Positions 8,225 through 17,834 of a stretch of DNA of 40,353 bases are shown piece by piece. The notes beneath the pieces were generated by a model. The model had not been told where the DNA came from, ran no database searches, and saw only the letters and a list, made by a program, of their open reading frames with translations. The DNA comes from an uncultured Candidatus Competibacteraceae bacterium. Its GTDB lineage: Bacteria; Pseudomonadota; Gammaproteobacteria; Competibacterales; Competibacteraceae. Each line of letters begins with the position of its first letter. Positions within the stretch are counted from its first letter, which is position 1. Both the position numbers and the translations under genes were made by a program. The DNA is taken from the NCBI GenBank assembly GCA_903879705.1, contig CAIRMO010000096.1, positions 1 through 40,353 of the forward strand, read 5' to 3'.

Positions 8225-9828
8225 ATTTTCGCGCCAGCCTGAACAGCATCGTCACCCGCCTGGTTATAACGGGTGTAATGATCATACTTTTCTCTTCGAT
8301 CATTCGGGGTTTCGTGCTGACTTATTCCTTGCGCCAAAATTTCACCGAGCTGATCTCGACTCAACTGGTAACGATAGCGAATTATGCTGCGAAGAATGTT
8401 GATCACAACATTTTAGAGCGCCGTGAATTTCTGGAACGGGTTGCAATGAAATTCCCGCTGCCTTTGCTGCATAACCAGAAGGAATTGCAGACTTGGTTAG
8501 GTGAGCGCAACGACCTTAATCTGCTGTTCTCATCGGGCCTGTTAGTGCTGGATACCTCGGGTCGTGCGCTGGTGGACTATCCTGCATTGCCTGATTGGCT
8601 CGACCAGTCTTTTGCGGATCGCGATTATTTTCAACAGGCCATGAACGGTGAATTCGCCATTGGCCGTCCCATCTTTGGGCAAATTTCCAAAATGCCGCTA
8701 TTGCCGATGTCCATGCCCTTGCGCGACAGCGCCGGGGTTGTGCAAGCCATTCTGGTGGGTATATCCGCACTCAATTCCCCAAATTTTCTGGAAGCCTTGT
8801 ACACCATCCGCGTCGGCAATACGGGAGAGATCGTACTGGTTTTGCCACGCGACCAATTGTCCATTGGCTCATCAGAAGAGCGGTATATCACGTTCCAGCC
8901 AACGCCGAAGGAAGGCGTGCATCCTCAGCACGATCAGGCGATGAAGGGCTTTCGTGGGGCAGGTATCAGTGTCAATAGGGCTGGTCTCGAAGAATTGGCC
9001 GCGATCGCTTCGGTGCCGAGTAGCGGCTGGTTTATCGTCGCTCGCCTGCCCATCAGCGAAGTCCTTGCGTCGATTACCCCTATGCAGTATCTCTTTGTGA
9101 AGACTACATTCTTTATAGCGCCTGTTTTTACTCTCATCGTAATAATTGGACTGCGCTACCAATTGCGCCCGCTCATGAATGCAGCGCAACTCGCCGACCG
9201 AATGACACTGGGTGAAATTGTTCTCGAACCTTTACCCATATTACGCGACGATGAGGTCGGGCATCTAACAAGGGCTTTCAATCGCCTCCTGTCAAAATTA
9301 CTCAAAAGCCGTGCCGCGCTGCAACACAGCGCACACCATGATCTGCTGACGGGATTGCCAAACCGTCAGTTGTTGGCGGATCGAATGCAGCAAGCACACG
9401 CACACGCCCAGCGTACCCAACGGCACATTGCGCTGTTGTTTCTTGATCTGGATGGCTTCAAACCGATCAATGACCGATTAGGACACGGAGCGGGTGATGC
9501 GGCCTTGTGCGAAGTGGCGGCTCGCCTGAGTAAAGCGCTGCGGCGTGAAGACACCTTGGCGCGAGTAGGCGGGGACGAGTTCGTCATTCTATTATCCGAT
9601 TTGAATGATCAGGCTAGAGCGGTAGCGGAGTTGGTCGCCAACAAATGTTTGGGCGCTTTTCAGGCACCTTTTATCCTCGATGGCGAGTCGTGCCGATTAG
9701 GAACATCCATCGGGATTGCTATTGGTCATGGCGAGTATTCGCTGGATCAATTAATGATTGCCGCCGATGAAGCGATGTATCGAGCCAAAGCATCGGGACG
9801 CGGACGTTTTTGCTGGGCGAATGATTGA
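8221..9828 (+). CDS. Membrane diguanylate cyclase with Cache sensor and HAMP domain
   Basis: A 535-residue c-di-GMP synthase. Domain order: TM helix around residues 10-32, periplasmic dCache-like sensor (about 40-280, with DRDYFQQA and GRPIFG), second TM around 290-312, HAMP (about 313-362), and GGDEF domain (about 370-533). The GGDEF motif is intact at 450-454, the metal-binding LDLDGFKPIND is intact, and an inhibitory I-site RRED lies at 441-444, so the enzyme should be active and product-inhibited. The start ATG overlaps the stop of the debranching enzyme. By eye this gene is richer in AT than its neighbours, which hints at a different history. Confidence 0.93.
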   Translation: MNFRASLNSIVTRLVITGVMIILFSSIIRGFVLTYSLRQNFTELISTQLVTIANYAAKNVDHNILERREFLERVAMKFPLPLLHNQKELQTWLGERNDLNLLFSSGLLVLDTSGRALVDYPALPDWLDQSFADRDYFQQAMNGEFAIGRPIFGQISKMPLLPMSMPLRDSAGVVQAILVGISALNSPNFLEALYTIRVGNTGEIVLVLPRDQLSIGSSEERYITFQPTPKEGVHPQHDQAMKGFRGAGISVNRAGLEELAAIASVPSSGWFIVARLPISEVLASITPMQYLFVKTTFFIAPVFTLIVIIGLRYQLRPLMNAAQLADRMTLGEIVLEPLPILRDDEVGHLTRAFNRLLSKLLKSRAALQHSAHHDLLTGLPNRQLLADRMQQAHAHAQRTQRHIALLFLDLDGFKPINDRLGHGAGDAALCEVAARLSKALRREDTLARVGGDEFVILLSDLNDQARAVAELVANKCLGAFQAPFILDGESCRLGTSIGIAIGHGEYSLDQLMIAADEAMYRAKASGRGRFCWAND

Positions 9829-9834
9829 CTGTTG

Positions 9835-11631
9835 ATGGCCGTTATCGCAGAGACCCACAGCGTGAATCCACAAACCCGGCTGTTCCGCCTGCAACTGATC
9901 GGTTCGCTGGCGCTAATTCTGGCGCTGACGCTGAGCTTGGGCACCTACTTCATCCTGCAGGACATCCACTGGTTCGAGAGTGGCTTACAGGCGCTGGAAG
10001 AGGAATTTCTCCGCAGTCATCATGAATTGAACCCCGGCGAAACTCTGGAAACCGTACTGAATCAACAGCAGGTCGCCTTGTGGGAGGAAGTGCGCGAGCG
10101 GATCTGGATCACCGCCTGGATGGCGCTGCTGGCGGTAGCGGCGACAGTGGCCCTTTCGCTTCGATATGCGCGCTGGATCCGTGATCTGGTCATCGGCTAT
10201 CAGCGCGATCTCGGCGAGCAAACTACCGCGTTGAAAAAAACCGCCGAGGCGCTGAATCAGGCCCAGTATGCCGTTGACCACGCCGCCGATGAACGCAAAG
10301 CTGCCGAGGAACGGCTGTTGCGTCGGTCCCAGTACGACGTTCTGACCGGTCTGCCCAACCGCAGCCTGTTGCAGGATCGCTTGCGACAGACGGTAGCGGG
10401 CGCAGCGCGGAGCGGACGCCGGCTGGCGGTGCTGTTGATCAACCTTGACCGGCTCATGATCGTCAACGATTCACTGGGTTATCAATACGGCAATCAGATC
10501 TTGCAGGAAGCCGTGCGCCGGTTACGTCAGGCGGTGCGGGCCAGCGATACCCTGAGCCGGCATGGCGGCGATGAATTTGTCGTGCTGGCCCCGGATCTCA
10601 TCCACAGCCATCAGGCCGCGGCGGTCGCGGAAAAACTGGTGCGGACGGCGATTGAACCGTACCGATCCGGCGATCAGTCCGATGAATGGGTGATGACCTT
10701 GAGCATCGGGATCAGCGTGTACCCGGAAGATGGCCGCGATGTGGAGACGTTATTGCGTAACGCCGCCGTTGCCCTGAGCAGCGCCAAGGATGAGGGCTGC
10801 AATAGTTACCGGTTTTTCACCCCGGAAATGAATGTCCGCGCCCATGCCCGGTTATCGCTGGAAAGCCGGTTGCGGCGAGCGCTGGAACGCGGCGAATTTG
10901 AGCTGCATTACCAGCCGCAATTCCGGATCGCTGACCACCGGCTGATCGGCTACGAGGCGCTGGCGCGCTGGCGCAGCGGCGATGAAGTGGTATCGCCGGC
11001 CCAGTTCATTCCGGTCGCGGAGGAATGCGGTCTGATCCTGCCGCTGGGCGCTTGGGCGTTGCGCGAAGCCTGTCGGCAAAATCAGGCGTGGCGGGAACGG
11101 GGCCTGGTGATTCAACCGATGGCGGTGAATCTATCCGCGGTGCAGTTCCGGCGGCGGGCGGTGGTCGCCACGGTCACTGAATCGTTGCGAACCAGCAGGC
11201 TGGACCCCCGTTGTCTGGAACTGGAATTGACCGAAAGCGTGTTGATGGAAGACCCGGAACAGGCCAGCGCCGCGCTGCGGGAATTGAAGGCTATGGGCGT
11301 CAGACTGGCGGTCGATAACTTTGGCGCCGGCTACTCCAGTCTCAGTTATCTGAAACGCTTCCCGCTGGACACGCTCAAGATTGACCGGGCTTTCATTCAA
11401 GGCGTGCCTGAAGATCGCGATGATGCGGCGATTACTACAGCGATTGTCGGGCTGGCCAAAAGCCTGGATTTGATCACGGTTGCGGAGGGAGTGGAAACCG
11501 AAGCGCAACGGGCATTTCTGCTGGCCGAAGGCTGTGATCGCTTGCAAGGTTTCCTGTGGGGTCGGCCATTGCTGGCGGCGGAGCTGGAAGCGTTACTGCG
11601 AAGGGCGGGTTCCGGTGCGCTGCCGGATTAG
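9835..11631 (+). CDS. GGDEF-EAL membrane protein with degenerate cyclase site
   Basis: A 598-residue protein with two TM helices (about 17-43 and 92-112) around a short periplasmic loop, a coiled stretch (about 120-160), GGDEF (165-330) and EAL (340-590). The GGDEF motif itself is intact (244-248) and an I-site RASD is present, but the upstream metal and guanine residues are altered: the usual DxDxFK reads NLDRLM (Asn203, Met208) and GHxxGD reads GYQYGN. In the EAL domain, YEALARW, VNLSA, LELTES, LKIDRAF, AEGVET and LQGFLW are kept, but the usual DDFGTG is DNFGAG (Asn495). It may be a phosphodiesterase with a GTP-binding regulatory GGDEF, or largely a sensor. TTG at 9832 is an alternative start. 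Confidence 0.9.
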   Translation: MAVIAETHSVNPQTRLFRLQLIGSLALILALTLSLGTYFILQDIHWFESGLQALEEEFLRSHHELNPGETLETVLNQQQVALWEEVRERIWITAWMALLAVAATVALSLRYARWIRDLVIGYQRDLGEQTTALKKTAEALNQAQYAVDHAADERKAAEERLLRRSQYDVLTGLPNRSLLQDRLRQTVAGAARSGRRLAVLLINLDRLMIVNDSLGYQYGNQILQEAVRRLRQAVRASDTLSRHGGDEFVVLAPDLIHSHQAAAVAEKLVRTAIEPYRSGDQSDEWVMTLSIGISVYPEDGRDVETLLRNAAVALSSAKDEGCNSYRFFTPEMNVRAHARLSLESRLRRALERGEFELHYQPQFRIADHRLIGYEALARWRSGDEVVSPAQFIPVAEECGLILPLGAWALREACRQNQAWRERGLVIQPMAVNLSAVQFRRRAVVATVTESLRTSRLDPRCLELELTESVLMEDPEQASAALRELKAMGVRLAVDNFGAGYSSLSYLKRFPLDTLKIDRAFIQGVPEDRDDAAITTAIVGLAKSLDLITVAEGVETEAQRAFLLAEGCDRLQGFLWGRPLLAAELEALLRRAGSGALPD

Positions 11632-11634
11632 CGC

Positions 11635-11662
11635 TTGTCCGGTCCGGTGGGTTGCCGGACAA
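11635..11662 (+). other. Stem-loop after the GGDEF-EAL gene
   Basis: TTGTCCGG (11635-11642) and CCGGACAA (11655-11662) form a perfect 8-bp stem with a 12-base loop, 3 bases after the stop codon. No U-run follows, so it is not a standard intrinsic terminator. It may protect the mRNA end or act with Rho. Confidence 0.4.
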
Positions 11663-11717
11663 TGCCGGGCCATTCCCAGCCTGATTACACCACCATAACC
11701 AGCGAGGTGAACATAAG

Positions 11718-12608
11718 GTGAAACGGCAAGTGCGCAAGGCGGTTTTCCCGGTCGCGGGCCTCGGTACGCGGTTCCTGCCGGCCACCAAGGCCAGTCCCAA
11801 GGAAATGCTGCCGATTGTTGATAAGCCGTTGATTCAATATGGTGTCGAAGAAGCGGTGGCGGCGGGGGTCAATACCCTGATTTTCATCATTGGCCGCACC
11901 AAAAATGCCATCGCTGATCATTTCGACAAAGCGTATGAGCTGGAAGTGGAACTGGAAGCGCGTGGCAAGACCGATCTGCTCCAGGTGGTGCGTAACATCG
12001 TGCCCAAGGGAGTGGAATGCGTCTATGTCCGCCAGGCTGAGGCGCTGGGGCTGGGCCATGCGGTGCTATGCGCCCGGCCGGTGGTGGGCAACGAACCGTT
12101 CGCGGTGATTCTGGCCGACGATTTGATCGAGGAAGATGCCAGTGAAGGCAGCACCCTCACCCAAATGACCCGCTGCTTCAATAAATACCAGTGTTCGATT
12201 CTGGGCGTGGAGCGGGTGCCGAAAGAAGAGACCCACAAGTACGGCATTGTTCATCCCTTGCCCTTTGCCAATCGCCTGAGCAATGTCGAGAGCATCGTCG
12301 AAAAGCCCAAACCGGAACATGCTCCGTCCAATCTGGCGGTAGTGGGCCGCTATATCCTGACCTCGCGGATTTTCGACCTGCTGGAACACATCCCGCGAGG
12401 GGCCGGCGATGAAATCCAGCTTACCGACGGCATCGCCGCGCTGCTCAGCGAGGAACAGGTGCTGGCCTATGAGTTTTTCGGACGACGTCACGATTGCGGC
12501 AGCAAGCTGGGCTATCTGATCGCCACGGTCGAATACGGTCTGCGCCATCCTGAACTGGGTAGCGAGTTTCAACGCTATTTGCAGGAAAAAACACAGGCTG
12601 AAGATTAA
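11718..12608 (+). CDS. galU: UTP-glucose-1-phosphate uridylyltransferase
   Basis: GalU makes UDP-glucose from UTP and glucose 1-phosphate, the precursor for exopolysaccharide, LPS and (via Ugd) UDP-glucuronate. The 296-residue protein has the nucleotidyltransferase signature [20 protein letters not shown], then [17 protein letters not shown], the lysine-containing region [10 protein letters not shown] and [12 protein letters not shown], all as in GalU. The start is GTG at 11718 with GAGG 10 bases upstream. The ugd gene that consumes its product lies 4 kb downstream. A strong hairpin follows at 12693. Confidence 0.95.
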   Translation: MKRQVRKAVFPVAGLGTRFLPATKASPKEMLPIVDKPLIQYGVEEAVAAGVNTLIFIIGRTKNAIADHFDKAYELEVELEARGKTDLLQVVRNIVPKGVECVYVRQAEALGLGHAVLCARPVVGNEPFAVILADDLIEEDASEGSTLTQMTRCFNKYQCSILGVERVPKEETHKYGIVHPLPFANRLSNVESIVEKPKPEHAPSNLAVVGRYILTSRIFDLLEHIPRGAGDEIQLTDGIAALLSEEQVLAYEFFGRRHDCGSKLGYLIATVEYGLRHPELGSEFQRYLQEKTQAED

Positions 12609-12692
12609 AGGAGACCTTCCGCACACGTGGACATAATTCATTGATTTTTGATTCTTAAAGTTTTATCGCCTCATTCTGACATTGAAAGCAAC

Positions 12693-12719
12693 AAAGTCCC
12701 CGGCAAAACCGGGGACTTT
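12693..12719 (+). terminator. Hairpin terminator after galU
   Basis: AAAGTCCCCGG (12693-12703) and CCGGGGACTTT (12709-12719) form a perfect 11-bp stem with a 5-base loop, 84 bases after the galU stop. The stem starts with AAA and ends with TTT, so it can work in both directions, although the U-run is short. It argues against the following small gene starting at its upstream TTG (12648), because the start region would then include this hairpin. Confidence 0.65.
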
Positions 12720-12743
12720 CATTCATTGTACAAGTGGAAGCGG

Positions 12744-13079
12744 GTGGGGGATATACTTTCACCAGCAACAGCAACCCAGGCAGGCGCGGCAGTGTCCAAT
12801 GCGTATGAGATAGCGAAGACGGGTGGTCGCCATTATGGAACCTACGAGCGATTTAAGGATGCGCGGGAAAAAGAAATTGAAAAATCAATCCGCGCCTTGG
12901 AGCAACGGATTATTGAGCATGAAGATAAAATCAAGAATCCAGAGAAGTATGTTGAGCCGGACATCAAGTCCATTCATTTAAACGATCTGGTTTCTAGGTA
13001 TTGGCCTAAAGAAATCGCGGATTTCCGCGCTAAGATTGCTGTTTTCCAGGGGATTCTAAAGGAGCGCCAAAATGGCTGA
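12744..13079 (+). CDS. Uncharacterised small protein, first of a pair
   Basis: I do not recognise this gene. The reading frame is open from 12648, but that stretch contains the galU terminator. GTG 12744 has GGAAG just upstream and gives 111 residues; TTG 12726 and GTG 12792 are alternatives. The protein is hydrophilic and charged, with a long predicted helix (about FKDAREKEIEKSIRALEQ) that could form a coiled coil and a second helix at the C-terminal end. No signal peptide or membrane segment is seen. It overlaps the next gene, so the two are probably co-expressed. Base composition is more AT-rich than the surrounding genes, suggesting acquired DNA. Confidence 0.55.
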   Translation: MGDILSPATATQAGAAVSNAYEIAKTGGRHYGTYERFKDAREKEIEKSIRALEQRIIEHEDKIKNPEKYVEPDIKSIHLNDLVSRYWPKEIADFRAKIAVFQGILKERQNG

Positions 13080-13299
13080 ACAAGCAGATTACCGCTATGT
13101 ACTGATTGAATCAGTAGCATCGCTTATTGAAAAGGCAAATGAGATTAAGTCTTCATCGCCTTATGAGCAGGGGCGAGCGATGGCCTATTTTGAAATCTTG
13201 TCGGCGATGAAAAATGAAGCTGATTTGGTCGGTATTGCGCCGAAAGATATTGGCTTGAGTGATTTTGAAAACTTGGTCGGGATGAAGAAAGCCGCATGA
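13072..13299 (+). CDS. Uncharacterised small protein, second of a pair
   Basis: A 75-residue acidic protein of unknown function, probably all helical. ATG at 13072 has AGGAG 8 bases upstream and overlaps the stop of the preceding gene by 8 bases. There is no membrane segment, zinc motif or DNA-binding motif that I can see. The size, overlap and location next to repeats resemble a small two-gene accessory cassette; a toxin-antitoxin or phage-derived pair is possible but nothing in the sequence proves it. Confidence 0.6.
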   Translation: MAEQADYRYVLIESVASLIEKANEIKSSSPYEQGRAMAYFEILSAMKNEADLVGIAPKDIGLSDFENLVGMKKAA

Positions 13300-13324
13300 A
13301 TCCCACCATCATCGGCAACGCCAC

Positions 13325-13404
13325 CTAACCCTCCACCTCAAACCGGCTGGCGAAAATCTTGTAATGCGGCAGCCGGTCTTCATCGGTAATCGTATCCACG
13401 AAAT
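13325..13404 (-). pseudogene. 3' remnant of a broken gene
   Basis: On the minus strand about 26 codons ending in a stop read YFVDTITDEDRLPHYKIFAS and then RFEVEG. The residue pattern looks like genuine coding sequence. Upstream (higher coordinates) the frame runs straight into an inverted-repeat element at 13405-13505, with no start codon that makes sense. It is probably the surviving C-terminal end of a gene cut by that element. The family is not recognised. Confidence 0.4.
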
Positions 13405-13505
13405 AGGACTTTCGCTTCGATCGAAAAACCGGACGTAGCACAGGCTTCCAGCCCGTGTTGAAACGGGCAAGATGCCCGTTCCACGCCACTACAAGCGAAA
13501 GTCCT
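13405..13505. repeat. MITE-like element with 13-bp terminal inverted repeats
   Basis: AGGACTTTCGCTT (13405-13417) and AAGCGAAAGTCCT (13493-13505) are perfect inverted repeats around a core with nested palindromes: GGCTTCCAGCCCGTG and ACGGGCAAGATGCCCGT. The core belongs to the GTAGCAC-type palindromic family, also seen at 26322. No protein is encoded. A target duplication is not evident. Confidence 0.6.
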
Positions 13506-13529
13506 GATTGATCATCAGGAGTTCTGATC

Positions 13530-15122
13530 ATGCGTAGTAATTTACCCGTTACTAATATAGAGCATATACTGAAAAATGCTGACACACTGGTTTCTACCAC
13601 CGATCTGAAAAGTCGGATCACCTATGTAAATCCCTCGTTTATTCGTATCAGCGGGTTCACCGAAAAAGAACTGGTTAACGCACCGCATAGTATTGTTCGG
13701 CATCCTGATATGCCGCCCGAAGCTTTTGCTGATTTATGGCAAACGATTCAATCAGGAAAATCCTGGACAGCGTTGGTTAAAAATCGTCGCAAGAACGGAG
13801 ATTATTACTGGGTTAAAGCGAATGTAACCCCCCTTATCGAAAACAACCAGACGATGGGTTATATGTCCGTTCGCGTCAAACCAAGTCGTGAGGAAATTGC
13901 TGCGGCCAGTACGCTTTACCAGCAGATGCGGGAAGGTCGAAGTCGTTATAGGGTTTGCAATGGGTTGGTAACCCGTACCGATTGGCTGGGTAGACTGCTT
14001 TTCTGGAGCCATGTCAGTATCAGTACTCGGATCTGGATAACAATGCTGGTGATCACGTTGATGGTTATCGGAATTGAAACCGTCGGTTTGCTCTGGCTGG
14101 AAACGGGTCTGCAGAAGGCCAGTTTTGATTGGTCGCAGTTTCTGGTATTGGCAGGGACCAGTCTGGGTGTTGGAAGTGTGCTGGCGGCTTGGTTGTCAAG
14201 TTCAATTACCCAACCATTAGGAAATATCCTGGACTTTGCTAGACGGATTGCCAGCGGTGATCTCGGTAACCGTATTAATACGTTACGCAATGATGAGATT
14301 GGGCAGATCATCCGAGGTCTTAACCAAACGAATGTTAATCTGATGGGCGTTGTTTCGGATGTGCACATCCAAGTCGATGACATGTATGTCGAGATCGACG
14401 AAATCGCCAACAGCATCAACGATCTTTCGGTACGAACCGAATCCCAGGCGTCTAGCCTCGAAGAAACAGCAGCCAGCATGGAGCAAATCCATGCGACGGT
14501 GCAACAAACCGCGGATTTAGCCCGCCAGGCAAACCAGTTGTCGCAGTCAGCTTCGACGATTGCCGTGCAGAGCGGCGCTGTCGTCGGTCAGACGGTGACG
14601 AATATGGCGGATATTCACGCAAGTTCGACTAAAATCGCCGACATTATCAGCGTGATCGATGCTATTGCTTTTCAAACTAATATCCTGGCTTTGAATGCCG
14701 CTGTCGAGGCCGCCCGTGCAGGAGAGCAGGGCCGGGGATTTGCTGTCGTTGCCGGGGAAGTACGGAACCTGGCGCAGAAAACCACAATGGCCGCCAAGGA
14801 AATCAAGAGCCTGATCTACGACTCGTTAACCAAGGTGCAAACAGGCGCCAAGCTTTCCCAAGACGCGAGTAAGGCGATGGAGGAGGTCGTCGCTGCAATC
14901 GGGCGCGTATCAACGATCATGAGTGAAATCACCCACGCTGCAACGGAACAGGCCATAGGAATCAGCCAGGTCAATGAAGCGGCGATGCAACTGGATCGTG
15001 TCACCCAGGAAAACGCCGCATTCGTTGAAAGAATCACCGTCGCTGCCGAATTACTGACTACTCAGGCTAATATGCTCTTGGGTGCTATCAATGTCTTCAA
15101 AATAGATTCTGTACGTCAATAA
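13530..15122 (+). CDS. PAS-containing methyl-accepting chemotaxis protein (Aer-like)
   Basis: A 530-residue chemoreceptor. Residues about 15-118 form a PAS domain with [26 protein letters not shown] and [17 protein letters not shown], like that of the energy-taxis receptor Aer, which binds FAD. Two hydrophobic segments follow (about 166-190 and 203-222), then a HAMP domain and the signalling domain whose tip reads [21 protein letters not shown] glutamate-rich helix carries probable methylation sites. No C-terminal CheR-binding pentapeptide is present. AGGAG lies 8 bases before the ATG. No other che genes are near, so it acts with an array encoded elsewhere. Redox or oxygen sensing is inferred from the Aer-like PAS. 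Confidence 0.9.
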   Translation: MRSNLPVTNIEHILKNADTLVSTTDLKSRITYVNPSFIRISGFTEKELVNAPHSIVRHPDMPPEAFADLWQTIQSGKSWTALVKNRRKNGDYYWVKANVTPLIENNQTMGYMSVRVKPSREEIAAASTLYQQMREGRSRYRVCNGLVTRTDWLGRLLFWSHVSISTRIWITMLVITLMVIGIETVGLLWLETGLQKASFDWSQFLVLAGTSLGVGSVLAAWLSSSITQPLGNILDFARRIASGDLGNRINTLRNDEIGQIIRGLNQTNVNLMGVVSDVHIQVDDMYVEIDEIANSINDLSVRTESQASSLEETAASMEQIHATVQQTADLARQANQLSQSASTIAVQSGAVVGQTVTNMADIHASSTKIADIISVIDAIAFQTNILALNAAVEAARAGEQGRGFAVVAGEVRNLAQKTTMAAKEIKSLIYDSLTKVQTGAKLSQDASKAMEEVVAAIGRVSTIMSEITHAATEQAIGISQVNEAAMQLDRVTQENAAFVERITVAAELLTTQANMLLGAINVFKIDSVRQ

Positions 15123-15214
15123 TTGGCCACTCTTTTTCATGTACAGAACCCCTTGATTTTGAAAAGAGTCCTGAGTGTAGTCATTTTCGACAAACTTCTT
15201 TCGGGAGAACAACC

Positions 15215-16495
15215 ATGTCCAAAGGACTATTAGTCATTAATGCCGGATCGTCCAGCATCAAGTTTTCAGTATTCGCGCTGCCCGACAATGGCGGTGAACT
15301 GACGCTGGTTTGTCGTGGTTTGCAGGAAAACATCGGCGAGGACGATCCGCATTTCAAAGCCTTTGATCGCGCCGACCAGGTACTGGCGGATGTCCATCCA
15401 ACGCCACAGAGCGGACTCTACCGGAAGTTGGGGCCAGAGCATCACCGCCGGGCCGCCGATGTCGCAGCGTCGCCACCAGTCGAGCCCGCCCGCACGGCGA
15501 TTTACGATCATCAGGTGGCGTTGCGCGATCTGCTGGGCTGGCTGGCCCAGACCCCCGGCTTACCCGAAGTGATCGCGGCGGGCCACCGGGTCGTGCATGG
15601 CGGCGAGGAGTTCAGCGATCCGCAACTGCTGACCCCGGCGATTATGGCCCGACTGGAAACCTTCATCCCGCTGGCTCCGCTGCACCAGCCGCACAATCTG
15701 GCCGGCATCCGCGCCGTGAGCGCGGTGCGGCCTGATCTGCCGCAGGTGGGCTGCTTCGACACCGCCTTTCACCACGGTCAGCCAGAACTGGCGAAGCTGT
15801 TCGCCCTGCCGAAAGCCTATCGGGCGGAAGGAGTGCGCCGTTACGGCTTCCACGGCCTGTCCTATGAATACGTCGCTGCTGCGCTGGCTGATCTGATGGG
15901 AACGCCGGCTACCGGGCGGGTCGTGGTCGCGCATCTCGGCAACGGGGCCAGCATGTGCGCGATCCGCGACGGTCGGAGCATGGCCAGCACCATGGGGTTC
16001 ACCGCCGTCGAAGGGCTGCCGATGGGGACTCGCACCGGATCGCTCGACCCCGGCGTGATCCTGTATCTGATTGAACGGCATGGCATGGGTGTCAAAGACC
16101 TGACCAATCTGCTCTACAAACAGTCCGGCCTGCTCGGCTTGTCGGGGTTTAGCAACGACATGCGCGAATTGCTGGCCAGTCCTGACCCGAATGCGAAACT
16201 GGCGGTGGACTATTTCTGCTACCGGATCGCCCGCGAACTCGGTTCGCTGGCCGCGGCGCTGGATGGGTTGGATGCCCTGGTATTTACCGGCGGCATCGGT
16301 GAACACGCGGCGGCGGTGCGTGAGCAGGTGTGCGGCCTTTCCGGCTGGCTGGGGATTGAAATGGATAGCGCGGCTAATGCGGCTGATCAGCAACGCATTG
16401 ATCAAGCCGGCAGCCGGACCGCGGTGTGGGTGGTGCCGACCAATGAGGAACTGGTGATCGCCCGCCATACCCGGCAACTGGTGCTGAACGGCTGA
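15215..16495 (+). CDS. ackA: Acetate kinase
   Basis: AckA interconverts acetyl phosphate plus ADP and acetate plus ATP. The 426-residue protein shows the ASKHA phosphotransferase features: [14 protein letters not shown] at the N-terminus, [13 protein letters not shown] (catalytic Asp), [32 protein letters not shown] and FTGGIGEHA. It is slightly longer than the usual 400 because of extra residues about 60-95. GGGAG precedes the ATG at 15215. The usual partner pta is not beside it. It lies 7 bases before ugd, so the two may share a transcript. Confidence 0.95.
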   Translation: MSKGLLVINAGSSSIKFSVFALPDNGGELTLVCRGLQENIGEDDPHFKAFDRADQVLADVHPTPQSGLYRKLGPEHHRRAADVAASPPVEPARTAIYDHQVALRDLLGWLAQTPGLPEVIAAGHRVVHGGEEFSDPQLLTPAIMARLETFIPLAPLHQPHNLAGIRAVSAVRPDLPQVGCFDTAFHHGQPELAKLFALPKAYRAEGVRRYGFHGLSYEYVAAALADLMGTPATGRVVVAHLGNGASMCAIRDGRSMASTMGFTAVEGLPMGTRTGSLDPGVILYLIERHGMGVKDLTNLLYKQSGLLGLSGFSNDMRELLASPDPNAKLAVDYFCYRIARELGSLAAALDGLDALVFTGGIGEHAAAVREQVCGLSGWLGIEMDSAANAADQQRIDQAGSRTAVWVVPTNEELVIARHTRQLVLNG

Positions 16496-16502
16496 TGGGA
16501 CG

Positions 16503-17834
16503 ATGAAAATTACCATTTTTGGTTCCGGCTATGTCGGACTGGTGACCGGGGCCTGTTTCGCGGAAGTGGGCAATGATGTGCTGTGCGTGGATGTGGACGA
16601 AGCCAAGGTGGTCATGCTGCGGCGCGGCCAGATTCCGATTTATGAGCCGGGTCTGGATGAGGTGGTGCGACGCAACAGCGCCAGTGGCCGGCTGCAATTC
16701 ACCACGGACGTCGCCGAAGGCGTAGCGCACGGGCTGTTCCAGTTCATCGCGGTCGGCACTCCGCCGGACGAGGATGGCTCCGCCGATCTGCAACATGTCC
16801 GCGCCGTCGCCCGCGCCATTGGCCAACATCTCGATGCTTACCGGGTGGTGGTCAATAAATCGACCGTACCGGTCGGCACCGCCGATATGGTGCGGGAAAC
16901 CATCGCGGCCACTCTCGCCGAACGTGGCCAGACGATTCCGTTTTCGGTGGTCTCCAACCCGGAATTTCTCAAGGAAGGGGTGGCGGTTGCGGACTTTATG
17001 CGCCCGGATCGGATCGTGGTCGGCTGCAATGATGACCGGGCCATCCTGCTGCTGCGTAATTTGTATGCGCCGTTCAATCGCAACCGTGACCGGTTGATCG
17101 AAATGGACGTGCGCTCGGCGGAACTGACCAAGTACGCCGCCAACGCCATGCTGGCGGTCAAAATCAGTTTTATGAATGAAATCGCCAATTTGGCCGAACG
17201 ATTGGGCGCGGATATTGAAAAGGTCCGGATCGGGATCGGCGCGGATCCGCGCAACGGCTATCACTTTATTTATCCAGGCGCGGGTTACGGGGGAAGCTGT
17301 TTTCCCAAGGACGTGAAAGCCCTGGAATACACCGCCCGGGCGGTGGGTTACGACGCGGCGTTGCTGCAAGCGGTGGAAGCGGTCAACGAGCGGCAGAAAA
17401 CCGTGCTGTTCGCCAAGATTCAGCGCCATTTCGGCCATGAGCTGCCCGGACGAACCTTTGCCTTGTGGGGGCTGGCGTTCAAGCCCGGCACCGACGACAT
17501 GCGCGAAGCGCCCAGCCGTAATCTGCTGGAGGCGTTGTGGCAAGCCGGCTGCACCGTACAGGCCTTTGATCCCGCGGCGATGAATGAAGCCCGGCGGATT
17601 TACGGCGAGCGGCCGGATTTGCAGTTGTGTGCGCGGCCGCTGGATGCGCTGCATCATGCCGATGCGCTGGTGATCATTACCGAATGGAGCCTGTTCCGCA
17701 GCCCCGATTTCGATGCGATCCGCCTGGCGCTGAAACAGCCGTTGATCTTCGATGGTCGCAATCTTTACGATCCCGAATTTATGCGGCAATCGGGCTTCAC
17801 CTACTACGCGATTGGCCGGGGAGAAAACGCATGA
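16503..17834 (+). CDS. ugd: UDP-glucose 6-dehydrogenase
   Basis: Ugd oxidises UDP-glucose twice with NAD+ to UDP-glucuronate. The 443-residue protein has the Rossmann motif [15 protein letters not shown], the STVPVGT stretch, SNPEFLKEG and the catalytic cysteine in [11 protein letters not shown], plus the C-terminal domain with [17 protein letters not shown]. Its product is the substrate of the 4-epimerase at 34565. Its last four bases overlap manC as ATGA, so dehydrogenase and GDP-mannose synthase are probably translated together for exopolysaccharide assembly. Confidence 0.95.
   Translation: MKITIFGSGYVGLVTGACFAEVGNDVLCVDVDEAKVVMLRRGQIPIYEPGLDEVVRRNSASGRLQFTTDVAEGVAHGLFQFIAVGTPPDEDGSADLQHVRAVARAIGQHLDAYRVVVNKSTVPVGTADMVRETIAATLAERGQTIPFSVVSNPEFLKEGVAVADFMRPDRIVVGCNDDRAILLLRNLYAPFNRNRDRLIEMDVRSAELTKYAANAMLAVKISFMNEIANLAERLGADIEKVRIGIGADPRNGYHFIYPGAGYGGSCFPKDVKALEYTARAVGYDAALLQAVEAVNERQKTVLFAKIQRHFGHELPGRTFALWGLAFKPGTDDMREAPSRNLLEALWQAGCTVQAFDPAAMNEARRIYGERPDLQLCARPLDALHHADALVIITEWSLFRSPDFDAIRLALKQPLIFDGRNLYDPEFMRQSGFTYYAIGRGENA

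Noticed and set aside
12648-12743. Extended start of the first small unknown gene from TTG 12648
   Set aside because: The stretch contains the perfect galU terminator hairpin and looks unlike the rest of the protein; a start at 12744 or later is more credible.
15123-15214. Terminator between the chemoreceptor and ackA
   Set aside because: ACTCTTTTTCA and TTGAAAAGAGT could pair with a bulge, but the stem is AT-rich, the loop is long and no U-run follows.
17627-17830. Longer manC start inside ugd
   Set aside because: The added residues are not conserved and the ATG at 17831 gives the canonical [17 protein letters not shown] start with an ATGA overlap.
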